Notes: a model not told the origin generated them from the sequence alone. A stretch of DNA of 7,309 nt from Paratractidigestivibacter sp963630635 (GCA_963630635.1 CAVGOA010000076.1:1-7309), one strand, 5' to 3'. Positions 1-6,420 are shown, counted from the stretch's first letter. Translations and numbers: made by a program.

Positions 1-20
1 GCCCCCACCCGCCCCGTAAA

Positions 21-36
21 TTTGTTTCCAAACAAA
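21..36. repeat. 7-bp inverted repeat, possible operator
   Basis: A perfect inverted repeat, TTTGTTT-CC-AAACAAA, lies about 20 bases upstream of the candidate -35 box of the argG promoter. A two-base centre is too tight for an RNA hairpin, so a protein-binding site is the more natural reading. It does not match the ArgR box as I know it (two adjacent half-sites resembling TGAATA or WATTCA). It may equally belong to an upstream gene that lies outside the window. The regulator is unknown. Confidence 0.3.
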
Positions 37-54
37 ATAGATTGGTGTTTTGGG

Positions 55-84
55 TTGTATGCGCCCCGGCCACAGGTCTATAGT
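55..84 (+). promoter_or_regulatory. Candidate sigma-70-type promoter of the argG leader transcript
   Basis: TTGTAT (55-60) matches the -35 consensus at 4 of 6 positions and TATAGT (79-84) matches the -10 consensus at 5 of 6, with an 18-base spacer. A start near 91 would give a leader of roughly 300 bases ahead of argG, long enough to contain the leader ORF and the alternative RNA stems described below. I saw no better-scoring pair in 1-388, but no promoter was modelled and the start site is inferred. Confidence 0.45.
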
Positions 85-103
85 TCGACTCATTGATTGC
101 AGC

Positions 104-123
104 CCCACGGCCATAGTCGTGGG
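104..123 (+). other. RNA hairpin near the 5' end of the argG leader
   Basis: CCCACG (104-109) pairs perfectly with CGTGGG (118-123) around an 8-base loop. If transcription starts near 91, this would be the first stable stem in the leader RNA. It has no U-tract and so is not a terminator. It may protect the 5' end or take part in a larger leader fold. It is followed by a short near-palindrome, CTAGT-CT-ACTAG (127-138), that runs into the leader ribosome-binding site. Confidence 0.4.
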
Positions 124-136
124 CCACTAGTCTACT

Positions 137-156
137 AGGGGAGGCGAAAGAAGCCT
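137..156 (+). promoter_or_regulatory. Ribosome-binding site of the leader ORF, with overlapping small hairpin
   Basis: AGGGGAGG (137-144) is a strong Shine-Dalgarno sequence, but it sits 13 bases from the ATG at 158, longer than the usual 5-10. The intervening bases can form a small hairpin, AGGC (142-145) with GCCT (153-156), which overlaps the end of the Shine-Dalgarno sequence. The fold could shorten the effective spacing or partly mask the site. It is the main support for translation of the leader ORF, because that ORF has no other in-frame start. Confidence 0.5.
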
Positions 157-157
157 A

Positions 158-247
158 ATGAAGAGCTACAGCGCTACGTTTTGTGACCTTTACCAGGCCA
201 TCGCCCTCTCTTCTCCCCAAAACCGACGCCAGGACCGACGAATCTAG
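158..247 (+). CDS. Candidate arginine-rich leader peptide upstream of argG
   Basis: This 29-codon ORF starts at ATG 158, stops at TAG 245-247, and lies inside the argG leader. The peptide begins MKSYSATF and ends NRRQDRRI, so four of the last seven sense codons are Arg: CGA 224, CGC 227, CGA 236 and CGA 239. CGA makes up three of those four codons but none of the 15 Arg codons of argG, which are 12 CGC and 3 CGT. A short ORF ending in codons for the pathway's end product, followed by alternative RNA stems, is the hallmark of ribosome-mediated attenuation (as in the trp, his, leu and ilv leaders). The predicted role is to sense charged tRNA-Arg rather than to make a functional protein. Translation is inferred. 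The ribosome-binding site is strong but somewhat distant, and conservation could not be tested. Confidence 0.6.
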   Translation: MKSYSATFCDLYQAIALSSPQNRRQDRRI

Positions 248-251
248 CCCG

Positions 252-324
252 CGATGTTGCGTGCGCTGCGAAGCTGTCCTTAGGTTGCCCAATCTAATCA
301 CTTATCTCGCAACACACCGCATCG
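252..324 (+). promoter_or_regulatory. Candidate antiterminator pairing in the argG leader
   Basis: TGTTGCG (255-261), which begins 8 bases after the leader stop codon, is the exact complement of CGCAACA (308-314). That second segment contains most of the 5' arm of the terminator-like hairpin at 311-335, so the two folds exclude each other. In an alternative, overlapping register, CGATG (252-256) can also pair with CATCG (320-324), the loop of the terminator, while TTGCG (257-261) pairs with 308-312. The intervening loop can be shortened by a small hairpin, TTAGGT (280-285) with ATCTAA (292-297). These pairings were read by eye, and no folding energies were calculated. Confidence 0.5.
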
Positions 325-335
325 ACGGGTGTTTT
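311..335 (+). terminator. Candidate attenuator terminator before argG
   Basis: AACAC (311-315) pairs with GTGTT (329-333) and CCG (317-319) with CGG (326-328), with one bulged A and a CATCGA loop. The 3' arm runs into TTTT (332-335), followed by a pyrimidine-rich stretch. This is an intrinsic terminator of modest strength lying 54 bases upstream of the argG start. Its position after an Arg-rich leader ORF suggests conditional termination. The T-run is short and partly inside the stem, so efficiency is uncertain. Confidence 0.5.
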
Positions 336-388
336 GCTGTGCTGCTTTCTACTTCTACCTGCATATTTGCCAATTGAAAGGAATCAAA

Positions 389-1618
<1,230 letters not shown>

Positions 1619-1646
1619 GCTGCGACCTGGTAATCTAGAGTGAGTG

Positions 1647-1686
1647 AGCGGCGCGTCCGGTGCTGTCCGGGCGCGCCGTTGTTTGT
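1647..1686 (+). terminator. Intercistronic hairpin between argG and argH
   Basis: A 12-bp stem, CGGCGCGTCCGG (1649-1660) with CCGGGCGCGCCG (1667-1678), is complete apart from one G-U wobble. It has a TGCTGT loop and can be extended by two further pairs at the base. TTGTTTGT follows (1679-1686). This is the form of an intrinsic terminator with an interrupted T-tract. I saw no room for a separate argH promoter between the hairpin and ATG 1707, so the element is more likely a partial terminator or a processing or stability element that sets the argG to argH ratio. Confidence 0.6.
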
Positions 1687-1706
1687 ATCGATGAAAGGGG
1701 AGCTTC

Positions 1707-3080
1707 ATGGCTCTTTGGGGCGGCAGGTTTGAGAAGGGCGTCGACGCCTTTACGCAGGAGTTTGGCGCGTCGCTTGAGGTCGACAAGGCCATGGCCCAGC
1801 AGGACATCGCGGGGTCGCGCGCCCACGCCAAGATGCTGGCCGAGCAGGGCATCATTAGCAACGACGACCAGGCCGCCATCGACGCGGGCCTGGCAGACAT
1901 CGCCGGCCAGATCGAGCGCGGCGAGTTTGCCTGGGACGTCAACGACGAGGACATCCATATGGCCGTCGAGGGTGCTTTGACCCGCAACATTGGCACGCCG
2001 GGCGCCCGCCTGCACACCGGTCGCTCGCGCAACGACCAGGTGGCGACCGACATTCGCCTGTACGCCAAGGAGCTTTGCCAGCACCTTCTTGAGGGCAACG
2101 ATGCTCTTCGCCGTACCTTGGTTGACGTAGCTGAGAAGAACTTTGATGTTGTGATGCCCGGCTACACCCACCTGCAGCACGCCCAGCCGGTGCTCTTCTC
2201 GCATCACATGTTGGCCTACTTCTGGATGTTCACCCGCGACCACAAGCGCCTGGCAGCAGCCTTGGAGGCCGCCGACGCCAACCCGCTGGGCGCCGCGGCC
2301 CTGGCTGGCACCACCTACCCGCTTGACCGCCAGCGCACGACCGAGCTTTTGGGCTTCGACCACGCGATTCCCAACTCGCTGGACGCTGTTTCTGATCGCG
2401 ACTACCTGCTTGACCTTGAGTACGCCTGCAGCGTGAGCATGATGCACCTCTCGCGCCTGTGCGAAGAGATTGTGCTGTGGAGCTCCACCGAGTTTGGCTT
2501 CATCACGCTTTCTGACGCCTACTCCACCGGCTCGTCGATCATGCCGCAGAAGAAGAACCCCGACTTCGCCGAGCTCACCCGCGGCAAGTGCGGCCGCGTC
2601 TACGGCGACCTGATGGCCCTTCTCACCACCATGAAGTCGCTGCCGCTGGCCTACAACAAGGACCTTCAGGAGTGCAAGGAGGGCCCGATCGACGCGGCCA
2701 AGACCCTGTCTGACTGCATGGAGATCGCCAGCGGCATGCTGGAGACCATGACGGTCAACGCAGATGTCATGCTTGCCCAGGCCAAGACCGGCTTCACCGC
2801 CGCCACCGACGTGGCCGATTACCTGGCCAAGAAGGGCATGCCCTTCCGCGAGGCGCACCGCGTGGTGGGCGAGCTGGTGCTTTATTGCGAGAAGAACAAG
2901 AAGGGCCTGGAGGATTTGACGGCCGAGGAGTTCCGCGCGGCCAGCGACCTGTTTGAGGACGACATCGCCCAGGACCTGGACCCCGAGGGCATCGCCCGTG
3001 CCCGCACCACGTTTGGTGGCACCGGCCACGAGGCCGTGAAGGCTCAGCTGGAGCTGGCAAAGGCCGAGCTGGACGCTTAA
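1707..3080 (+). CDS. argH: Argininosuccinate lyase
   Basis: This enzyme cleaves argininosuccinate to arginine and fumarate, the last step of arginine synthesis. It belongs to the fumarase/aspartase superfamily and acts as a cytoplasmic homotetramer. The 457-residue product is the typical length. It begins MALWGGRFEKG, and has HTGRSRNDQ at 103-111, THLQHAQP at 154-161 (His155 in the active-site position) and the signature GSSIMPQKKNP at 275-285, which carries the catalytic serine of the flexible loop. SLPLAYNKDLQE follows at 311-322. The start at ATG 1707 has AAAGGGGAG (1694-1702) four bases upstream. The gene sits downstream of argG in the same direction, behind the hairpin at 1647-1686, and is probably cotranscribed by readthrough. 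Nothing is missing or broken. The identification is very secure. Confidence 0.98.
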   Translation: MALWGGRFEKGVDAFTQEFGASLEVDKAMAQQDIAGSRAHAKMLAEQGIISNDDQAAIDAGLADIAGQIERGEFAWDVNDEDIHMAVEGALTRNIGTPGARLHTGRSRNDQVATDIRLYAKELCQHLLEGNDALRRTLVDVAEKNFDVVMPGYTHLQHAQPVLFSHHMLAYFWMFTRDHKRLAAALEAADANPLGAAALAGTTYPLDRQRTTELLGFDHAIPNSLDAVSDRDYLLDLEYACSVSMMHLSRLCEEIVLWSSTEFGFITLSDAYSTGSSIMPQKKNPDFAELTRGKCGRVYGDLMALLTTMKSLPLAYNKDLQECKEGPIDAAKTLSDCMEIASGMLETMTVNADVMLAQAKTGFTAATDVADYLAKKGMPFREAHRVVGELVLYCEKNKKGLEDLTAEEFRAASDLFEDDIAQDLDPEGIARARTTFGGTGHEAVKAQLELAKAELDA

Positions 3081-3123
3081 TCTGTCCTTTGAGGCGAGAA
3101 ATAGTACGGGAGGTCGATTAAGG

Positions 3124-3378
3124 ATGGCAAACGAGAAGAAAATCCTGCAAGAAGAAGAGGTCGCCGGGGTCGGGGGCGGAGCGCAGGCCCCCGAGGGCTT
3201 CAAGCCGTATAACGACAAGTATTTCCCCGTGTCCTGTCCTTACTGCCACTGTCACAGTACCTTGTGTAGGCGCGGCCTTACCTTTAGCCACATAATGGAC
3301 GAATGGATCTGCAATGACTGCAACCGCCACTTTGGGTACTACGACCTGGATGATTACGGCGGAAGCAACGACTGGTAA
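3124..3378 (+). CDS. Small zinc-ribbon-like protein of unknown function
   Basis: This is an 84-residue acidic, soluble protein that I do not recognise as a named family. The start at ATG 3124 is supported by GGGAGG (3108-3113), ten bases upstream. The first 30 residues are Glu/Lys- and Gly-rich and probably disordered. A compact Cys/His region follows: CPYC (Cys38, Cys41), then HCH at 42-44, Cys48, and CNDC (Cys63, Cys66). Two CxxC knuckles about 22 residues apart are the usual geometry of a zinc ribbon. The C-terminus is aromatic and acidic (FGYYDLDDYGG...NDW). Such ribbons can bind nucleic acid or partner proteins, and no specific role is claimed here. The gene lies 43 bases after argH in the same direction, so cotranscription with argGH is possible, and it ends at a GC-rich hairpin. 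The Cys pairs and good ribosome-binding site argue for a real gene. Confidence 0.8.
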   Translation: MANEKKILQEEEVAGVGGGAQAPEGFKPYNDKYFPVSCPYCHCHSTLCRRGLTFSHIMDEWICNDCNRHFGYYDLDDYGGSNDW

Positions 3379-3381
3379 GCG

Positions 3382-3427
3382 GTGAGGGCCCGGCTCGGCC
3401 TACCGGCCCGGCCCGGGCCGGGCTCAC
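3382..3427. terminator. GC-rich hairpin between convergent genes, possible bidirectional terminator
   Basis: GTGAG (3382-3386) pairs with CTCAC (3423-3427) and CCCGGC (3389-3394) with GCCGGG (3417-3422), with a two-base GG bulge. Inside, GGCC (3397-3400) pairs with GGCC (3405-3408) around TACC. The stem fills the whole gap between the stop codons of the zinc-ribbon gene and the lipase gene, ending one base before the lipase stop. There is no T-tract on either side, so it could instead protect mRNA 3' ends or block convergent transcription. Confidence 0.5.
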
Positions 3428-4810
3428 CTATCGGCTGCTGCGCAGGTCAGCGGCCGTAATCGTTTGCATCCAGCTGCTGTAAAGATCCGGCGCGTGGCTG
3501 TAGATGATCCGCACGATGTCGTGGCCCTGCGTAAAGGCCACGCCAGCTTTAAAGACACCCACGATGGTCTGGAAATCGGCCAGGGTGGGGCAGGCGTCGG
3601 CCAGGTCGCTCTCGATCTGGTCGACGTCTTTTACGTCGGCCGGGTTGCTCTGGTCGTCGTTGCCCACCTCCTGCTTAAAGCAAGCCTCTACCTGGGCGAA
3701 CTTCTCGTCAAATTCGTCTTGGCCCACCTCGGGCAGCCACAGGTCTTGTCCGTAGCGAGAAAAACCCCAGGCGGCCAGCGGCGTGCGGGGAACCACATCT
3801 GCCGGGTTCATGATGTTGAAGATGTTGTTGTACAGCGCGTCCTTGCTGTCGGCGGCCGAGGTGACCTGCGGCACGGCAAAACCGTAGCCGTAGATGGAAC
3901 CGGCGTCGATGTAGGCGTCCTTGTACTCGTCGGCCGCGCCGGACTCCTTCCACTCCTCGTAGTTTTGGTCAAAGTACGCACACACCAGGTTGGCCGTGGC
4001 GCCGCCGCGCGAGTGCCCGCAGACAAATAGCGAAACGTCGTCCCAGCCCAGGTCGGGCTCTTGTTCCTGAATGGCGTCAAGGTAGTTAACGATGGCGCTT
4101 ACAACGTCCAGGCTGGTGTCCGAGAAGCCCTCGTGGTCGCCTTTGCCCAGGCCGCCGCCGTTAAGGATGCCGCTCGAGAGGCTCATGCGCATGTTAGAGA
4201 ACCACTCGGTGCCGTAGCTGCCGCGAATCGCGATCATAAGCAGCAGCTTGGTCTGGCCAGTCTCGTCGCTGGTGATGTGCTTGGAAGCCATGGTGTAGGC
4301 TGTGGTATCGGTGCCTTCTGGGGTGAATACGTTGGCAATCTCGTCGATGATCTCGCTGCGGTAGCGGTACGACGCGGTGCAGGCCTGCTCAAAGCCCAGC
4401 TTGCCCAGAAGATCTTCCATGTAGTCGGGCACGTTGTTGCCTTCCTGGAAGTGGCCCGACTCGGCGTTGGCCACGCTGGAAAGCACGCTGGCCGTCTGCG
4501 CCAGCTCGTGGTTGTACTGGGTTGAGTCCTGGAAAAACCACTGGTCGTCCCAGGTCACCGGGGCGTTTACGGTATTCTCGCCGCTCACCAGGCTTTGGTA
4601 GTTGGCCGTCACCGTGAAACGCTGGCCGTTGTCCTGCGAGTTGACCACCTGCTCAAGATCGGTGGGCGTGCCAATGCTGGCGGCACCAACTTCTGCCAGG
4701 TAGATGCGGTGGCGCACCAACACGGTCACCGAGGTCACCGCCAGCACAATGACGGCAATAACGGCAATCAGGACTCTTCTGGCGCGGTGCGTGCGGTGGT
4801 CTTTCTTCAC
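3428..4810 (-). CDS. Membrane-anchored or secreted lipase/esterase, class 3-like alpha/beta-hydrolase
   Basis: This 460-residue protein begins with a basic segment (KKDHRTHRARR) and one hydrophobic helix at about 13-32, a signal anchor or uncleaved signal peptide. I see no lipobox, so the catalytic part is predicted to lie outside the membrane. The nucleophile elbow GHSRGG is at 265-270 (Ser267). IRGS at 195-198 fits the oxyanion-hole strand, NPADVVPRTP at 335-344 supplies a likely acid (Asp338), and YSHAPDLY at 437-444 a likely catalytic His439. The spacing matches lipase_3 and related hydrolases. The substrate is probably a lipid or other ester and cannot be specified. The start is GTG 4810, supported by GGAG (4817-4820 on the minus strand) six bases upstream. 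The gene is transcribed divergently from the CmpB-domain gene and converges on the zinc-ribbon gene. The hydrolase fold is secure; the triad Asp and His are inferred. Confidence 0.85.
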   Translation of the reverse strand: MKKDHRTHRARRVLIAVIAVIVLAVTSVTVLVRHRIYLAEVGAASIGTPTDLEQVVNSQDNGQRFTVTANYQSLVSGENTVNAPVTWDDQWFFQDSTQYNHELAQTASVLSSVANAESGHFQEGNNVPDYMEDLLGKLGFEQACTASYRYRSEIIDEIANVFTPEGTDTTAYTMASKHITSDETGQTKLLLMIAIRGSYGTEWFSNMRMSLSSGILNGGGLGKGDHEGFSDTSLDVVSAIVNYLDAIQEQEPDLGWDDVSLFVCGHSRGGATANLVCAYFDQNYEEWKESGAADEYKDAYIDAGSIYGYGFAVPQVTSAADSKDALYNNIFNIMNPADVVPRTPLAAWGFSRYGQDLWLPEVGQDEFDEKFAQVEACFKQEVGNDDQSNPADVKDVDQIESDLADACPTLADFQTIVGVFKAGVAFTQGHDIVRIIYSHAPDLYSSWMQTITAADLRSSR

Positions 4811-4938
4811 GGGCTTCTCCGTACCTCAATTTTTAAATAAGCATGCAGCTGTGGCTGAATGTGCTGATAATAGAAGATTAATCGCGGGTGCGCCCCGTGA
4901 TTTACTAGCTTTATTGACCTTGATGAGTGAGGCTTACT
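4811..4938. promoter_or_regulatory. Divergent intergenic region, promoters not resolved
   Basis: This 128-base, AT-richer gap must hold the promoters of the lipase (minus) and the CmpB-domain gene (plus). TATTAT on the minus strand (4867-4872) is a good -10 match at a plausible distance from the lipase start, but no convincing -35 lies upstream of it. TTGACC (4914-4919) resembles a plus-strand -35 but leaves no space for a -10 before the gene. A small stem, CGGG with CCCG (about 4884-4897), is also present. No specific promoter is claimed. Confidence 0.35.
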
Positions 4939-6264
4939 TTGACAGACGAGAAGATCGACGCGGTGGAAGAAGAGGTGCCCCAGAAGGCCGCGAAGGCCGA
5001 GGCGGCCGACGACCTTACCCACAAGGCGTCCCACGTCCTGGTGCACGAGGACGGCAAGTTTGCTCGCGGCGTGCGCTGGTACGGCCGTTGGCTGACCTTT
5101 GCAGGCTGGTTCAACCTGATTTTCCTGAGCATCCTGGTGGTTGCCCTGGGCGCCGCGTTCTTTGTTGACAGCGGCTCGTTTATGGCCGAGTTTGGCAATG
5201 GTAGCCTGGCCACGATCCTCTCGGTCGTAAGCGTCGTGCTTTCGCTGGTGGCCGGCGTGATCATGATCAAGACGGGCCGCTCGCTGCGCAAGAGCCAGGC
5301 GCGCAAGGCCGCCGAGTGGTCGCGCATCCTTATGTGGGCGCAGGGCCTTGACCTGGCCCTTTCTTACATGCTTTCTGGCCCGTCCTTCACCACCGTCATC
5401 ACCTTGATCGAGATCATCGCGCTGGTCATCTTTAGCGTGGCCCTTGACCCCACCTTGGTGGAAGAGCGGCGAGAAGAACGCGACGCCGAGCGCGCCGCCG
5501 ATAAAGACGCCGCAGCTAAAGGCATGCTTGGCCGCGATCTTACCGGCAAGGGCTACATGCGCGTGAACTTCTTCAACCTCTTTTGGATGTTCTTTGTCTG
5601 CTGCATCCTGGGCCTTATCTTGGAAATCATCTGGCACATGGTCGTGGTCGACCCCGGCCACTACGAGGACCGCGCGGGCCTTTTGTTTGGGCCCTTCTCG
5701 CCTATCTATGGATTTGGCGCTGTACTGGTCACCTTGGCCCTAAACCGCCTGTACAACAAGAACCCCGTGATCACCTTTGTGGTGGCGGGCCTGGTGGGCG
5801 GCGCTTTTGAGTGGGCCGTGAGCTTCTTTATGGAGACGTCCTTTGGTATCACTGCCTGGGATTACAGCAGCTACAACTTCTGGGGCATCCCCGATCCGGT
5901 GGCCGTCTTTTGCGGCGGCCGCACCTCGACGCAGTTCCTGGTGATGTGGGGCATCCTGGGCCTGGTGTGGGTCAAGGTCTTCTTGCCCGTGATGATCAAG
6001 GTCATCAACTCGATGCCCTGGCAGCTGCGCTACAACCTGACCACCGTCATGGCAACGCTCATGCTGGTCAACTGCCTTATGACGCTGGGTAGCCTGGACT
6101 GCTGGTACACGCGCACCTCGGGCCTGCAGCCGTCGACGCCCATCGAGCAGTTCTTTGGCGACTTCTTCCCCGACAGCTTTATGAAGGGCCGCTTCCAGTC
6201 TATGACGATGAACGTCAACGACTCCACCCGTGTCGACACCGCGCACAAGGTAGGCTCGCAGTAG
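4939..6264 (+). CDS. Polytopic membrane protein with C-terminal CmpB-type (putative ABC-transporter type IV) domain
   Basis: The product has 441 residues. The acidic N-terminus (1-45) is followed by hydrophobic segments at about 51-75, 88-110, 128-147 and 150-170, then a charged linker (172-205) rich in Glu, Arg and Ala. The C-terminal half matches the pattern I know for the CmpB-like family (putative ABC-transporter type IV): FNLFWMFFVCCILGLILE (212-229), GPFSPIYGFGA (251-261), FEWAVSFFMET (290-300), WDYSSYNFWGIPDP (307-320) and a final helix pair. Despite the family name, no ATPase is encoded nearby and transport is unproven. The start is TTG 4939, because GAGG (4929-4932) lies six bases upstream. 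A GTG at 4927 would add four residues but lacks a ribosome-binding site. The gene ends before the terminator at 6302-6343. The domain call is good; the function is unknown. Confidence 0.8.
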   Translation: MTDEKIDAVEEEVPQKAAKAEAADDLTHKASHVLVHEDGKFARGVRWYGRWLTFAGWFNLIFLSILVVALGAAFFVDSGSFMAEFGNGSLATILSVVSVVLSLVAGVIMIKTGRSLRKSQARKAAEWSRILMWAQGLDLALSYMLSGPSFTTVITLIEIIALVIFSVALDPTLVEERREERDAERAADKDAAAKGMLGRDLTGKGYMRVNFFNLFWMFFVCCILGLILEIIWHMVVVDPGHYEDRAGLLFGPFSPIYGFGAVLVTLALNRLYNKNPVITFVVAGLVGGAFEWAVSFFMETSFGITAWDYSSYNFWGIPDPVAVFCGGRTSTQFLVMWGILGLVWVKVFLPVMIKVINSMPWQLRYNLTTVMATLMLVNCLMTLGSLDCWYTRTSGLQPSTPIEQFFGDFFPDSFMKGRFQSMTMNVNDSTRVDTAHKVGSQ

Positions 6265-6291
6265 GGCCGGGGTAGAGGGTCTTCTCGCCGC

Positions 6292-6316
6292 CTGCAAATC
6301 CTGGACTTGTCTGATG
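6292..6316 (-). repeat. 25-bp intergenic repeat, copy 1 (reverse orientation)
   Basis: Read on the minus strand, this copy carries the core CATCAGACAAGTCC and ends in ATTTGCAG. It is the only copy in reverse orientation. It forms a perfect 14-bp stem with the core of copy 2, and can also pair along almost its whole length with copy 4 (three mismatches over 26 bases). Confidence 0.8.
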
Positions 6317-6343
6317 GTCGAACATCAGACAAGTCCATTTTTT
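6302..6343 (+). terminator. Intrinsic terminator of the CmpB-domain gene, built from repeat copies 1 and 2
   Basis: GGACTTGTCTGATG (6303-6316) pairs perfectly with CATCAGACAAGTCC (6323-6336) around a GTCGAA loop. One more T-A pair closes the base, and six Ts follow (6338-6343). This is a textbook Rho-independent terminator 38 bases after the stop codon at 6262-6264, and should separate this gene from purB. Confidence 0.88.
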
Positions 6344-6347
6344 GTGG
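6323..6347 (+). repeat. 25-bp intergenic repeat, copy 2
   Basis: The core CATCAGACAAGTCC is identical to copies 1 and 4. The tail diverges into TTTTTTGTGG, which supplies the U-tract of the terminator in place of the TTTTGCAG seen in copies 3 and 4. Confidence 0.8.
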
Positions 6348-6353
6348 CCAAAT

Positions 6354-6378
6354 CATCAGACAACCCCAAATTTTGCAG
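6354..6378 (+). repeat. 25-bp intergenic repeat, copy 3
   Basis: The core is CATCAGACAACCCC, differing from the other copies at two positions, and the copy ends in TTTTGCAG. It is preceded by GGCCAAAT, similar to the GGCCAAAAC before copy 4, so the shared unit of copies 3 and 4 is nearer 35 bases. Confidence 0.8.
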
Positions 6379-6395
6379 CTGAGAAGGGCCAAAAC

Positions 6396-6420
6396 CATCA
6401 GACAAGTCCTGATTTTGCAG
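6396..6420 (+). repeat. 25-bp intergenic repeat, copy 4
   Basis: The core CATCAGACAAGTCC is followed by TGATTTTGCAG. Together with copy 1 it bounds a 129-base block (6292-6420) whose ends are imperfect inverted repeats, CTGCAAAT on the left and ATTTTGCAG on the right. Confidence 0.8.

Noticed and set aside
183..377. 64-codon plus-strand ORF in the argG leader starting at GTG 183
   Set aside because: It has no Shine-Dalgarno sequence before 183, its Arg codons are scattered, and it overlaps the better supported leader ORF (158-247) in another frame and the argG ribosome-binding site. A minor role in coupling to argG cannot be fully excluded.
329..388. Longer argG start adding 20 residues
   Set aside because: The extension would begin inside the attenuator hairpin, has no ribosome-binding site, and departs from the family N-terminus. 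GAAAGGA before ATG 389 decides the start.
91..388. T-box riboswitch or other known riboswitch in the argG leader
   Set aside because: No T-box antiterminator consensus (AGGGTGGNACCGCG-like) was found, and I recognised no other riboswitch class. The leader ORF with alternative stems explains the region better.
1635..3218. 527-codon open frame on the minus strand across argH
   Set aside because: Same reasons: it is antisense to argH, of shadow composition, and continues through the argG-argH intercistronic hairpin.
4807..5661. 284-codon minus-strand ORF over the divergent region and the CmpB-domain gene
   Set aside because: It is antisense to the membrane-protein gene, with the His/Asp/Gly/Lys-rich composition of a reversed GC-rich gene, and it lacks a convincing ribosome-binding site.
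6292..6420. CRISPR array
   Set aside because: The repeats are few, in mixed orientation, unevenly spaced (31 and 42 bases between starts of copies 2-4), imperfect, and have no spacers of uniform length or cas genes nearby.
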